64,000 nt of DNA, taken from IMG/VR virus record IMGVR_UViG_3300019124_000006, positions 1-64,000 of that record. One strand, given 5' to 3'. Positions 34,035 through 43,657 of this stretch are shown here, piece after piece; within the stretch, counting starts at the first letter, position 1; every line of letters starts with the position of its first letter. The DNA comes from a virus. Below the pieces are notes generated by a model. That model was not told the origin of the DNA, searched no databases, and worked only from the letters and a program-made list of their open reading frames with translations. Position numbers and translations under genes: made by a program.

Positions 34035-35801
34035 ATGGCAATTTCACGTATTAGAGGAGAACAAATACGTCCGGGTGTGTTAGTGAATCAACACATCGCA
34101 GACAATGCAGGTATTCATGAGAGCAAGTTGGATATCAATTGGTTATCTCACTATGCTCAAGCCCTTGAAACAAAGAAAGTAATTGACTTTGTTCAAGTAG
34201 GCAATAAAGTGGTAGGCGGTTTATCGTCTTATAACCTTTCTACGCAAGGGATTCTTGCTGGAAATGCACCAAAGGCAACATCTGTCAGTACAGATGAAGG
34301 GGTTATTATTGATGCTCCTTATAACAAAGTCATTATTCGTGACTCTGTAACGGGAGATTCGATTCTTGATGTATCAGGTAATGAAGTATATGGTCGCATG
34401 GTGCATGATGGTGTAGATTTTATTGTCATGTTCTATACGAGCAATGATGAAACTGAAACACCTTTCACAATGCCAGAAAACCAAGAAATCGATTTCCAAT
34501 ACATGGAGCGTTTTAATCTACGCACAGTATCGGAATTGTTTGCTGCTAATGAAAAATTTGTAGCAGGGGCTGCAGATATTACAGCATTCCAAAACATCCA
34601 TCAATTAGCAAAAGATATTTATGGTGCTGGCTACACATTAGATCGTGATGGTCAGGGCAATTTATCAGTGTCTCTTGTAGATCAAATCGCTAATGAAGTG
34701 CAAGAGCGTCAACAAGCAATTCAAGATTTCCGCAATGATTTGCTTGCACAAGCAACAGCCGGAAAGGGAGCCAACCTCATTGGTATTGAAGATGCAGGAA
34801 ATCGCTTCCTTGGAGGGACAGTGGAAGCTGTTTTAGCAGAAATTAAAGATGCATTAGATGAATTAAAAAATGACCTTGCTTCTACAGCATTAGGAAAAGG
34901 CGCAAGCATGATTGGTCTTCATGATGCAGCTGGCAAGTTTAACGCTTCCGATGTAGAAGGGGCATTAGCAGAATTAGCGGATCGTGCTTCTAGCTTAGAG
35001 CAGGGTTCTAACTTAGAAGTAGATAATGCGAAATCTCGTGATGCGGCATCTGCCAATGGCTATTTTGCTCAAAAAACATTTGCTAGTTTAGAAAATCGCC
35101 TAGTAGAAATCGAAACCGTAGTCGATAGCGAAGTGAAAGGTCATGGAGACCGTTTAGACGCAATTGAGGCAGAAATTCAAGCAGCTCGTAATGGGCAAGT
35201 ATCTTTAGATGCTCGTTTGGATGCTATGCAAGCAGAAATTGATGCAGAAGAAGATGCACGAGCACAAGGCGACCAAGAGATTCGAGATGACTTTGCATCT
35301 ACAGACGCTGGAAAAGGTGCAAGCCTTATTGGGGTGCATGATGCTAACGGCAAGCTCACAGCCATAAATGTAGAAGGTGCATTAATTGAACTTGCAGACC
35401 GTTCGACTGCTGTTGAAGGTCGTGCGACAAATCTTGAAAATGAAGTGCAAGCAGCTCGTGGTTCAGCATCTTCTTTAGATGTTCGTTTAGATCGTGCATT
35501 AAATGAAGATGGTACGTTAAAAGCAGGTCGTGATATTCATAAGCATTACCGTGCCCGTTATCAAGCAACAGGCGGCGAATCCCAAGTTACATTGGATCAA
35601 TTTAATAAAACTGACTTGCCAAATTTCCAAGTGGGCGATGATAGCTTAGAAGTTTACATTAATGGTCAATTGCAAGAAGTAGGTTTGAACTATCTTGAAG
35701 GAGCTGACGGACGTACAATCATTTTTGATATCGGTGATGGCACAGTCTTGCAATCAACAGATATTGTTCAAATCAAATACTATGTCAATAACCCTGAGTA
35801 A
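34035..35801 (+). CDS. Tail-fibre-like repeat protein, 588 residues
   Basis: ATG 34035 gives a protein starting MAISRIRGEQIRPGVL; GTG 34023 is possible but very close to the AAGGAG site. The middle has three repeats of G-K-G-A-x-L/M-I-G-x-x-D-A-x-G followed by V-E-x-A-L-x-E-L (near residues 240, 290 and 435), and long helices between (ASSLEQGSNLEVDNAKSRD). Such repeats form trimeric shafts in fibres. The C-terminus is a beta module (LEVYINGQLQEVGLNYLEGA). It is probably a tail or neck fibre. A terminator follows. Confidence 0.65.
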   Translation: MAISRIRGEQIRPGVLVNQHIADNAGIHESKLDINWLSHYAQALETKKVIDFVQVGNKVVGGLSSYNLSTQGILAGNAPKATSVSTDEGVIIDAPYNKVIIRDSVTGDSILDVSGNEVYGRMVHDGVDFIVMFYTSNDETETPFTMPENQEIDFQYMERFNLRTVSELFAANEKFVAGAADITAFQNIHQLAKDIYGAGYTLDRDGQGNLSVSLVDQIANEVQERQQAIQDFRNDLLAQATAGKGANLIGIEDAGNRFLGGTVEAVLAEIKDALDELKNDLASTALGKGASMIGLHDAAGKFNASDVEGALAELADRASSLEQGSNLEVDNAKSRDAASANGYFAQKTFASLENRLVEIETVVDSEVKGHGDRLDAIEAEIQAARNGQVSLDARLDAMQAEIDAEEDARAQGDQEIRDDFASTDAGKGASLIGVHDANGKLTAINVEGALIELADRSTAVEGRATNLENEVQAARGSASSLDVRLDRALNEDGTLKAGRDIHKHYRARYQATGGESQVTLDQFNKTDLPNFQVGDDSLEVYINGQLQEVGLNYLEGADGRTIIFDIGDGTVLQSTDIVQIKYYVNNPE

Positions 35802-35809
35802 TCAATTCA

Positions 35810-35847
35810 ATATCCTCCTTCCATTACCGGAGGAGGATATGTTTTTT
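35810..35847 (+). terminator. Intrinsic terminator after the fibre-like gene
   Basis: ATATCCTCC (35810-35818) pairs with GGAGGATAT (35832-35840), followed by GTTTTTTG. It ends 17 bases before the next start codon. Confidence 0.8.
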
Positions 35848-35863
35848 GAAAGAGGGTGTCACG

Positions 35864-37018
35864 ATGAATTATATTGGAGAATTTCAAAAAGATTCAACGA
35901 TTTTACTAGAATTATTAACTAAAGATGAAAAAAATCAACCAATTGTTACGGATTTTCCACCTACAGCATTGATTGAGCATTATGACCGAAATGGATTACA
36001 GGAGGTAGATAATGTTACACTGGAAACAATGGGAGATGGTTCTAGGCATATCAAGCTATATCACATCCCTATCGACTGGAAATATGGTGATTATTTAATC
36101 ACGTATAAAGCTCAAATTGAGGGAGTTGAATATACTACTCAAGAACGTTTTTATATTTCTAAAACAGAGAAGTTAGTAGAAGAAAATAACCAAATCGGTT
36201 ATGAAATTATGAATCTTATGACCTCTCATAGTTTTCCGGTCGATACAAAACCCGAAGAAGAGCCTGTTACAAGTGCGGATGGTTATATTATGCCACCGGA
36301 TTTTCAAATCCCAAGCAATATTCAAGTGGTAGATAATCGAATTATTATCACGATTAATGAAAATATTAAGTTTAACCACACATATCGGGTGGTTTTAGAT
36401 AAAGAGATTCGTTCTACAAGTGGGGCTCGATTAGGGGAAACCAAAACGATTACATTTACCTCAGCATATAAGCCTTTGTTGGCAACACCATTAGAAGTGC
36501 AATCCGTATTAAGAAGTCTTTACAAATATTTTACTCCGCATGATATTTACTCAGCCATTCGTGATGCAGGACAAAAAGCCATGCAATTATTAGGCCAAAT
36601 TCCTGATCCTAATAATAGCCGTTATCGAGATATGCGAGAACGTGATGAAGCCTATTTTGCTACTACCAAGTATGTGCTGCATGAAGCGGCTCGAATCCTT
36701 ATGACAGGCCTTATGGTTCGCATTTTAAATGGAACGGCGAGTGATGAAGAAGGATTAGGATTAATGACAGAAACAGGCGGTTCCATTACATTAGGGGATT
36801 TCTCTATTTCTAATAAATCATCCTCTTCCAGTGGTATGGGAAATGGAGAAAATGAAGAAACTCCTTTGCAAAAATTGCAGGCTATGATAGTTGAAAACGA
36901 TAGGGATTTGAAATTCTGGCAAGATGCTATGATGGGTCGTAATCGAAGAGGATATGCTAGACCATTGTCAGGATCCTATAGAAGCGGAGCGGGATCGCCG
37001 GAAGGACGTGACTTCTAA
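35864..37018 (+). CDS. BppU-like N-terminal domain, baseplate protein, 384 residues
   Basis: ATG 35864 follows AGAGGGTG. The N-terminus MNYIGEFQKDSTILLELLTK... and ERFYISKTEKL resemble the N-terminal domain of BppU/upper-baseplate and receptor-binding assemblies. A Big_5-like stretch follows (PDFQIPSNIQVVDNRIIITI). The C-terminal 130 residues are helical (LEVQSVLRSLYKYFTPHDIY) with a serine/glycine-rich linker (SNKSSSSSGMGNGE). It overlaps the next gene by one base (TAATG). Confidence 0.5.
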   Translation: MNYIGEFQKDSTILLELLTKDEKNQPIVTDFPPTALIEHYDRNGLQEVDNVTLETMGDGSRHIKLYHIPIDWKYGDYLITYKAQIEGVEYTTQERFYISKTEKLVEENNQIGYEIMNLMTSHSFPVDTKPEEEPVTSADGYIMPPDFQIPSNIQVVDNRIIITINENIKFNHTYRVVLDKEIRSTSGARLGETKTITFTSAYKPLLATPLEVQSVLRSLYKYFTPHDIYSAIRDAGQKAMQLLGQIPDPNNSRYRDMRERDEAYFATTKYVLHEAARILMTGLMVRILNGTASDEEGLGLMTETGGSITLGDFSISNKSSSSSGMGNGENEETPLQKLQAMIVENDRDLKFWQDAMMGRNRRGYARPLSGSYRSGAGSPEGRDF

Positions 37019-37503
37019 TGATTGATATTCGCAAAGAAATCGCCAAACTGTTTGACCAATATGCTCACAATATTGTTTATATCCGTCGAGATGAGCGATT
37101 TCGATGTGAGTGCTATGTGGAGCGAAGTGGCGAGCCACTCCCTCATTGTTTTAAATGCTTTGGAACGGGGCATATTGTTCAAATTGAGCGAGTGCGAGCC
37201 CGAAGAAAAATTGCCACAGTTCCTGAAACTTTGATTGGTGTTAATCAAATGCATCCAGCAGGAACCTTAGCTCCCAAATCCTATATATATTACTTTGAAC
37301 ACAATATTCACCCCAAAGTCAATGACTTGATCCTTGAGGTAATATGGGATGTTAAAGGTATACCACGATATATTAAAGAAAAGCACTTAATTAGCACCAT
37401 TGAACCTAAACTTGGATATAAAGGTCGAGTGGAGTTTTATCAAGTATACTGTCGCTACGACCAGAAGGGAGTTAATGATGACAAAGCCCTCACCAAGTAT
37501 TGA
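37018..37503 (+). CDS. Zinc-ribbon baseplate or neck protein, 161 residues
   Basis: Start ATG 37018 is coupled to the previous stop. Residues about 30-55 contain CECYVERSGEPLPHCFKCFGTGHIV, a CxC...CxxCxGTG zinc-ribbon pattern known in small structural proteins of SPO1-like and other large myophages. The remainder is basic/mixed. It overlaps the following gene by 29 bases. Its function is probably structural, at the head-tail or baseplate junction. Confidence 0.6.
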   Translation: MIDIRKEIAKLFDQYAHNIVYIRRDERFRCECYVERSGEPLPHCFKCFGTGHIVQIERVRARRKIATVPETLIGVNQMHPAGTLAPKSYIYYFEHNIHPKVNDLILEVIWDVKGIPRYIKEKHLISTIEPKLGYKGRVEFYQVYCRYDQKGVNDDKALTKY

Positions 37504-38527
37504 ATATTTACAACATCCCCATATGTATTTAGAGCGTGAAGTAGCAATTGGAAAACGGTTGTTGATTCTCGCTGAGTCAGAAAATGGAGATTACTATAAC
37601 CCTACATTGGTTTATAGCAAGGAAATGGCCATCGACTTTTTTGGAGGCGGTGCATTAGTACAAGCCTACGAGGATGCAAGTACTTATCAAAAAGGATTAC
37701 ACGCTTATTTAATGCGTATTGAACCATATGGATATGAAACGGCGTTTGCTGTTTTAGAATCATTTGATTTTGACCTTTTATTCTTAAAAGATGTGCATTT
37801 CAACAAAAACAATGAAGTTATTCATCAATTTCTGGAGTTTGCTAGAGTAAAAGAAGAAAAAGGGAATTTAGTTCATGGAATTACCACATTATCTTCTGGT
37901 TTGCGCTATCAGGATCTTACTTCCTTGTTTCCGCTGATTCAATCTTTAACAGAGGAAAGAGGAGATGAAACAATTGAAAGAGGAAAGTATCTTTCTTTAG
38001 TTGTTCATCAGATGGAATTTCAAGATGCCGGGGCAGTCTACGCTGGACTATTGACCTCTATTGAACCAGAAGTAAGTCCTATTAATAAAACCATTCCTAA
38101 TGTATCGCTTTCTTTTGAATTTAGCAAGCCAGAAATCCATCAACTTCGTTCTGTAGGAATTGTATGTTTTCATCAAACATTCAAGAAAGGTATTACATGT
38201 ACATCTTCGAGTTGTGCTGTAAGTACAGAAGGAAGTGTACATAAGCATATATCAAATTTTCGTATTGCTCAGCATTTGATTAATCAAGTATCTAATGAGC
38301 TTCATCCTTTAATCGGAATGCCAAATGTGCTCCATCAATCTCACAATGTTGAAGGTATTGTAGAGTCAATCTGCATGGAACACATTGAGTTAAAGCGAAT
38401 TAGAGACTTCGGTTATTCCGTAGGAGTGGATGAGTTATATGGCTTGATTGATGTACAAATTGAATTGGTGCCGATTTTCTCGGTGCACAGTATGACTACA
38501 CATAGTCGTGTGAGAATCTTTAAATAG
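37475..38527 (+). CDS. Hypothetical virion protein, about 350 residues
   Basis: ATG 37475 (or 37478) follows AGAAGGGAG. The overlapping start with the zinc-ribbon gene suggests coupling. The protein is mixed alpha/beta: IGKRLLILAESENGDYYNPT and YSKEMAIDFFGGGALVQAYE resemble the N-terminal domain of tail sheath proteins (compare IIGTAIDGPVGEPV, EQMFGGLLER in the sheath gene here), which may be a distant sheath-like or sheath-initiator relationship. The C-terminus is beta-rich. Weak call. Confidence 0.4.
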   Translation: MMTKPSPSIEYLQHPHMYLEREVAIGKRLLILAESENGDYYNPTLVYSKEMAIDFFGGGALVQAYEDASTYQKGLHAYLMRIEPYGYETAFAVLESFDFDLLFLKDVHFNKNNEVIHQFLEFARVKEEKGNLVHGITTLSSGLRYQDLTSLFPLIQSLTEERGDETIERGKYLSLVVHQMEFQDAGAVYAGLLTSIEPEVSPINKTIPNVSLSFEFSKPEIHQLRSVGIVCFHQTFKKGITCTSSSCAVSTEGSVHKHISNFRIAQHLINQVSNELHPLIGMPNVLHQSHNVEGIVESICMEHIELKRIRDFGYSVGVDELYGLIDVQIELVPIFSVHSMTTHSRVRIFK

Positions 38528-38547
38528 CAAAGGGAGAAGTAAGCGTA

Positions 38548-39282
38548 ATGAGTCGAGTCCATAGAGGTTTTAATCACACCATGAATCCAAATCCTTATTT
38601 TTATATTAAACACTCACAAGAAATGCCTTCTGAATTGAAGCAAGAGTTAGAGGGAACTGTACATCCAAGTTTAGATGCTCGACCTATCAGAGATAATCGA
38701 GCTCCTTTGTTGGATGCCTATATCGACAATCGCTTACGTTCTGATAAACCCATCACCTTTTTAGATTTCATCGATGATTTGCGACGCTTGTGGGAAGCGG
38801 CCGGAAAAGCAGGAAAGTTTGTTCGTCAATCACCTCTTAAAGAAGATGCAGAATTTCCGACTATTACGTATCGCATTTTGCGAAGAGAAATCAATAAAGA
38901 GTTTAAAGATATTAAACCTCGTTATCGTACGACCATTCGTCATCCTTATTTAGAAGAGGAATACATCGAATTGTATGGTCAAATTTTTGACGTATGGGTG
39001 GAATTCTGTATTTATACCCTTAGTGCAGAAGAAGCTGACGAGCTAGTGATGGAATTAGAAGAATTTTTGCAAACTTATGCAGGATTTTTCAAGCAAAAGG
39101 GTGTGCAAGAGATTCTTTTCCACGCACAAGGAGAAGATGAGGTACTTGAGGAGCAAAGAATCCATATATCCAAACGCAAGCTTCTTTACACAATGCGATT
39201 CGAAAAAATCATCGTCAGATTTCTTAATGAAATTGAACAAATTGCTGTTCAAGCCAACCTTCGACATGAAGGAGAAATTTAA
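38548..39282 (+). CDS. Hypothetical neck/tail-terminator-like protein, 244 residues
   Basis: ATG 38548 follows AAGGGAGAAG. It has an N-terminal extended region, then alpha/beta (PITFLDFIDDLRRLWEAAGK, DVWVEFCIYTLSAEEADELV, FLQTYAGFFKQKGVQEILFH). The pattern strand-helix-strand with a DEL-x-x-ELEEFL helix recalls tail terminator or completion proteins, and the gene lies directly before the sheath, where those are usual. Confidence in the role is low. Confidence 0.4.
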   Translation: MSRVHRGFNHTMNPNPYFYIKHSQEMPSELKQELEGTVHPSLDARPIRDNRAPLLDAYIDNRLRSDKPITFLDFIDDLRRLWEAAGKAGKFVRQSPLKEDAEFPTITYRILRREINKEFKDIKPRYRTTIRHPYLEEEYIELYGQIFDVWVEFCIYTLSAEEADELVMELEEFLQTYAGFFKQKGVQEILFHAQGEDEVLEEQRIHISKRKLLYTMRFEKIIVRFLNEIEQIAVQANLRHEGEI

Positions 39283-39300
39283 CAAGAGGAGGATTCCTAG

Positions 39301-42225
39301 ATGGTACAGTTTGAACAATATGAAAACCTGCCAGGTGTTAAAGTTTCTTATGAAGATGGCAACCTCCACACAGGAAATCAAGTAGAACAAGCATCTACTC
39401 AATCGATTCTGATTATTGGAACTGCTATCGATGGTCCTGTTGGAGAACCGGTGTCTGTAAACGCTATTGGTGGTCCAAAAGTCGCTGAGCAAATGTTTGG
39501 CGGTTTATTGGAACGCAGAAAAGTTGTAGAGAATGGAGAAGAAAAAACAATTAAAGTGCCACATCAGGGAACATTAATCCGTGCAATGTGGGAGGCCATT
39601 CGTGCTGGAAATGAAGATGTACGTTTATTGCGTGTATCTGGTCGAGCAGCCAAAACAGAATTACCTGCAAAAGATCCAAATAGTGAAGTTGTACAACCAT
39701 TAGCAGATGCAATGGGCAATAACTTAATTCCGGGAAATATCCCATTTCAAAAAGCATTGGGATTAACTTCGACTTTGCGCTTAGTAAAGATCGAAAAAAT
39801 TGAAGAATTTGCAGGCACAGATACAACTGTTGCACCACTTCGCACATTCCCGGATTCAACAGGTTATGAGTCTGTGGATCCAACACCGGGTTCTGAAACT
39901 GTTTATTTCCGTAAGGATACATTCCGCCCGAAAAACACCATTAAAATTACGTATAAAGCAAAACAGCGTAATTACACAGAAGTGACCCGAAATGAAGATG
40001 GAGTAAATAATTCATCTACTAAAGGGGTATTAACACAAGATCCAACGATGACAAACTATTTCGCTGCAGAAGTTGGAAACTGGTCAGATGATCCAATGCA
40101 CCAAGTAAACGTGTATGTAGTGGATTCTCAAGGAAACGTTCATACAATTCCAATGGTTAATTCATCTGGCGAACGCTTGTGGCGTATCGGTAAGGGAGAT
40201 CCGACAGTAACCGATGAATTACGTGATGTCATTACAGCTGAAGAATTCAAGCAAGGTGGCATTCGTTTTACATCAGCTTATCAGGCAGAAGTAGCTAATG
40301 GCTTATATCCTGCATTAAATTCTGGTATTCGGGTTCTTGCAGATTACTTCTATTACAACGATGTAGAAGTGGTTGGTTCCGTGACACAACTTGTGCCAGG
40401 CGCAGAGAAAGTGACTTTCTTGAAATTTATGCCTGATTCTGGAACCCTTGAAGTGTATTACGAGAGAAATGGATTTAAGAGTGTACTTGTAGAAGGGACA
40501 GACTATACACTCGTATTTCCAAATGATTCACAAGGAAAAGTAGAAGTTCGCATTCAGGCAGGTGCAGGCCCTGTTGGTGCCAAACTATTCGCTCACTATA
40601 AAACAGGTGAAAATAACACACAAGGAGCTAAATTGATTGTTAATGCTCTATATGCGGGTAAATTGTACGGTGGTATTGAAGATGTAAAAGATCCGTCTAC
40701 TCTATACGGGGTTAAAGTGGTCGTTGAGTATGAGGTAAATGAAAACGGCACATTAGATATGGAGAACCGTGTAATCCGCTTTATTAAGCCAGTCGATAAA
40801 AAGACAACATCTAATGATAATGAATTACGGTTCCGTACAAAAGAATTGAAAGGCATTCGAACACTTCGTGAGTTTGCTAACTATGTAAACGGTCTTCCTC
40901 AAAATAATATTGTTCACTTAGAAGTTCCATTAAATGCAGGGGATGTTCCGCTTACAGGATTGCTTGTTACGGATTATACAGTAAGCCCAATTGATGGTAG
41001 ATATGATTATCGACCAATTAATCTTGGTGAAAAGTATGATGAGGAAACTATGTCATTCCGCTTGTTTGTAGATGACAGTAAACAAGACAATGACCCAGAT
41101 CGCTTTCCGTGGTTAGGTACAGATGGTTTCTTTGATCCTAGCAACTTGTTAGATATGAAGAAGCTGTATGAAGCTCTCGGCGGTAAATATCAATTAGTAG
41201 AAGGAACGCTAGATGAATATGAGTTAGTTGAGCAAGGTATTTACTCTAAACTTGAAAACTATGCCGTTGACATCATTGTTCTTGAAGGCGTATATGCCAA
41301 TACTGCGATTGGAGATATTGCCGAAGATGGGTCAATCGTAGTTTCTCAAAATAAAAACTTTGCTACACAGCTTGCTCAGCACTGTGCCATGGTCACAGCA
41401 AAAACATGGGAAACTATCGGTGTCATTGGAACTGCTCCAGCTCCATTTACGGGACTTCGTGAAGTTCAAGAATACATTGATTTACTGACAAAAGGTGTAG
41501 GATTGAACGAAGAAGCTGAACAATTCTACCTCAGTCGTGGAATCAATCCTAAGTATCAGAACTTCCATTACATGTACAACCTTGCAACACATGAGCAAAT
41601 TTTCAATGATGAAGGCGATCCTATTGATATTGGCCGTTACATTAACGTTGTATATGGTCCGGAGGCTGGATTAGCTCATGAGAAGCTTGGAACTTATGTC
41701 GTAACTGGTTCTATGATTTATGCAACTCTTATCTCCCAATTAAATGCTGAAGTTTCAACAACGAATAAACCAGTGCCAGTACTTGGTTTGCGTTATCACT
41801 TGTCTGAGGCACAGCACAATCAATTAGCAGGTGGACGGTATGTAACTTTTGAGGGCAAATTAAATCTCAATGGTACTCGAACAGTAGTTGTGAAAGACGG
41901 TGTAACAGCTGCTGCTCCAAATAGTGATTATCAGCGTCTATCTACGGTTCGTATTGTTCATGCAACTGTTCAATTAATCCGTAAGAAAGCCGACCGTTTC
42001 ATTGGTCTACCAAACGGTATTGCTCAACGAAATGCATTAGCTACTGAGATTCAAGCAGGACTCGATCGATTAAAAGAATTGGGTGTTCTCCAAAACTTTA
42101 AATTCTCTATTTTCTCTTCTTCACGTGACCGTGTACTTGGTAACGCCTTTATTACATTAGAGCTAGTACCTGCCTTTGAAACTCGCAAAATTTACACAAG
42201 CGTTGCACTGAGAGCAAGTTTATAA
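39301..42225 (+). CDS. Tail sheath protein (contractile)
   Basis: This encodes 974 residues behind AAGAGGAGG. The start shows the sheath signature: NLPGVKVSYEDGN, SILIIGTAIDGPVGEPVSVN and AEQMFGGLLE. The C-terminal third includes FATQLAQHCAMVTAKTWETI and VIGTAPAPFTGLREVQEYID, and the end carries RDRVLGNAFITLELVPAFE, the conserved C-terminal sheath strand. At 974 residues it is much longer than usual sheaths (450-660); the extra length is a central insertion that includes a beta module (LEVYYERNGFKSVLVEG, DYTLVFPNDSQGKVEVRIQ). It forms the contractile outer tail tube, so the phage is a myovirus. Confidence 0.9.
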   Translation: MVQFEQYENLPGVKVSYEDGNLHTGNQVEQASTQSILIIGTAIDGPVGEPVSVNAIGGPKVAEQMFGGLLERRKVVENGEEKTIKVPHQGTLIRAMWEAIRAGNEDVRLLRVSGRAAKTELPAKDPNSEVVQPLADAMGNNLIPGNIPFQKALGLTSTLRLVKIEKIEEFAGTDTTVAPLRTFPDSTGYESVDPTPGSETVYFRKDTFRPKNTIKITYKAKQRNYTEVTRNEDGVNNSSTKGVLTQDPTMTNYFAAEVGNWSDDPMHQVNVYVVDSQGNVHTIPMVNSSGERLWRIGKGDPTVTDELRDVITAEEFKQGGIRFTSAYQAEVANGLYPALNSGIRVLADYFYYNDVEVVGSVTQLVPGAEKVTFLKFMPDSGTLEVYYERNGFKSVLVEGTDYTLVFPNDSQGKVEVRIQAGAGPVGAKLFAHYKTGENNTQGAKLIVNALYAGKLYGGIEDVKDPSTLYGVKVVVEYEVNENGTLDMENRVIRFIKPVDKKTTSNDNELRFRTKELKGIRTLREFANYVNGLPQNNIVHLEVPLNAGDVPLTGLLVTDYTVSPIDGRYDYRPINLGEKYDEETMSFRLFVDDSKQDNDPDRFPWLGTDGFFDPSNLLDMKKLYEALGGKYQLVEGTLDEYELVEQGIYSKLENYAVDIIVLEGVYANTAIGDIAEDGSIVVSQNKNFATQLAQHCAMVTAKTWETIGVIGTAPAPFTGLREVQEYIDLLTKGVGLNEEAEQFYLSRGINPKYQNFHYMYNLATHEQIFNDEGDPIDIGRYINVVYGPEAGLAHEKLGTYVVTGSMIYATLISQLNAEVSTTNKPVPVLGLRYHLSEAQHNQLAGGRYVTFEGKLNLNGTRTVVVKDGVTAAAPNSDYQRLSTVRIVHATVQLIRKKADRFIGLPNGIAQRNALATEIQAGLDRLKELGVLQNFKFSIFSSSRDRVLGNAFITLELVPAFETRKIYTSVALRASL

Positions 42226-42235
42226 GAATTGATTC

Positions 42236-42259
42236 GTGGGGAAGGCCTTCCTTCCTCAC
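42236..42259 (+). terminator. Hairpin between sheath and tube genes
   Basis: GTGGGGAAGG pairs with CCTTCCTCAC (one G-U pair) around a CCTT loop. There is no strong T-run, so it may be an mRNA-stability or weak termination signal setting sheath-to-tube ratios. Confidence 0.5.
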
Positions 42260-42298
42260 TTAATTAGAAATAATTTTATAAAGAGGTGAACAAGCACT

Positions 42299-43069
42299 AT
42301 GTTCAACGTTGAAGAATATACTCGCACATTTACGAGCTTCTCTGGTGCTGATATTGTAGCAACATTCAATGGTCGTGTGATTGGTGAACTCCAAGCAATT
42401 TCCTATTCTGTTGCTCGTGAAGTTGCTCCAGTATACACAATGGGTAGCCCAGATCCACGTTCATTCTCTCGAGGTAAGCGTGGTATTTCCGGTTCTCTTG
42501 TTTTTGTTCAATTTGACCGTGATGCCTTGCTGGAAGAAATGAAAAAACAATATGAAGGAGCTCCAGGGGCATTGCGTTTCCAACAATATATTACCAATGT
42601 TAGTGGTACTAATATTGGCAGCCGAACAGGAAGAGCAGGATTAGAGGATCAAATCCTAAGTGGATTAAAAGCTGTTTCAGCTACAGGCGGAAATTCCTAC
42701 GGAATTAGTACATGGGACGAGCAAATGACACGTTTAGGATATGCTCGTACAGCAGGAAACGCACAACAAGGATTTAATGAGGACAATCTAGTGGATTTCT
42801 TCGTTCCAGAATATGCTGATCAGTTAATGCCTTTCAATATTTCTATCAGTATGGCCAATGAATATGGTCAGCGAGCAGGTATGGAAATTTACGGGGTTCA
42901 ATTGCTAAATGAAGCATCCGGATTTTCTGTTGACGATGTGGTAACAGCTAAAGCTTATACATTTGTGGCTCGTAAAATTAAAGGAATCCAGCCAAAAGCA
43001 AACCTTCGTCAAGAAGGTGGCGCATCAGCCAATACCGCTATTGGCGATACATGGAATCCAGTCTTATAA
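42299..43069 (+). CDS. Tail tube protein, copy 1
   Basis: This encodes 256 residues behind AGAGGTG. It has TSFSGADIVATFNGRVIGEL, SYSVAREVAPVYTMG, RSFSRGKRGISGSLVFVQFD and FNISISMANEYGQRA, the signature of tube proteins in large Gram-positive myophages. Two further relatives follow, and the first two directly follow the sheath. This copy is the most likely main tube subunit, since it comes right after the sheath and is followed by a terminator. Confidence 0.8.
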   Translation: MFNVEEYTRTFTSFSGADIVATFNGRVIGELQAISYSVAREVAPVYTMGSPDPRSFSRGKRGISGSLVFVQFDRDALLEEMKKQYEGAPGALRFQQYITNVSGTNIGSRTGRAGLEDQILSGLKAVSATGGNSYGISTWDEQMTRLGYARTAGNAQQGFNEDNLVDFFVPEYADQLMPFNISISMANEYGQRAGMEIYGVQLLNEASGFSVDDVVTAKAYTFVARKIKGIQPKANLRQEGGASANTAIGDTWNPVL

Positions 43070-43088
43070 GGATATTAATATATTCCAT

Positions 43089-43120
43089 AATAGGACAGCA
43101 CTTGTGGCTGTCCTATTTTT
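43089..43120 (+). terminator. Intrinsic terminator after tube protein 1
   Basis: AATAGGACAGC (43089-43099) pairs with GCTGTCCTATT (43107-43117), followed by TTT. It would raise the dose of the first tube protein over the two that follow. Confidence 0.8.
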
Positions 43121-43138
43121 CAATAAGGAGGAAAAGAG

Positions 43139-43657
43139 ATGTTCGAGCGTTATCAAAAAACGATTACTTCTTATTCCGGTACAGATATGGTCTGCAGCAT
43201 TAATGTTCCTGGTAAGGGTCCTATTATCTTTGGAGAGTTATCTCAAATTTCATATTCCGTGTATCGAGAAAAAGTACCGGTGCGAGCATTAGGAAGGGTA
43301 TCAATGAAAGGATACACAAGGGGGATGCGCACTATTACAGGGATTTTATCTTTTACAGTATTTGATGAATCCATTGTTTATCGCTGTATGGAAGAAATTC
43401 GTCAAGCAGGATATCGCATGTTAATGGATGAAATGCCTTTGTTTGATGTCACGATTTCCATGGCCAATGAATTTGGTGCTCGTTCCAAAATGAGTATTTA
43501 CGGTATTTCTACCTATACCGAGGGAATGGTTATGAGTGTCGATGACATTGTTACGCATAATGCGTATGAATTTTATGCTTTAGATATTGACCCTATTCAA
43601 CGAACCAATGAAGAAAAACCACCACATTATCCAAGAGGGGGAGGAATCGTTATATGA
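43139..43657 (+). CDS. Tail tube-like protein, copy 2
   Basis: This encodes 172 residues behind TAAGGAGG. Its motifs parallel those of the main tube: TSYSGTDMVCSINVPGKGP, SYSVYREKVPVRALGRV, KGYTRGMRTITGILSFTVFD and DVTISMANEFGARSKMSIYG. It is shorter than copy 1, lacking its central region, so it may form a tube tip or initiator ring. It overlaps the next gene by four bases. Confidence 0.75.
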   Translation: MFERYQKTITSYSGTDMVCSINVPGKGPIIFGELSQISYSVYREKVPVRALGRVSMKGYTRGMRTITGILSFTVFDESIVYRCMEEIRQAGYRMLMDEMPLFDVTISMANEFGARSKMSIYGISTYTEGMVMSVDDIVTHNAYEFYALDIDPIQRTNEEKPPHYPRGGGIVI

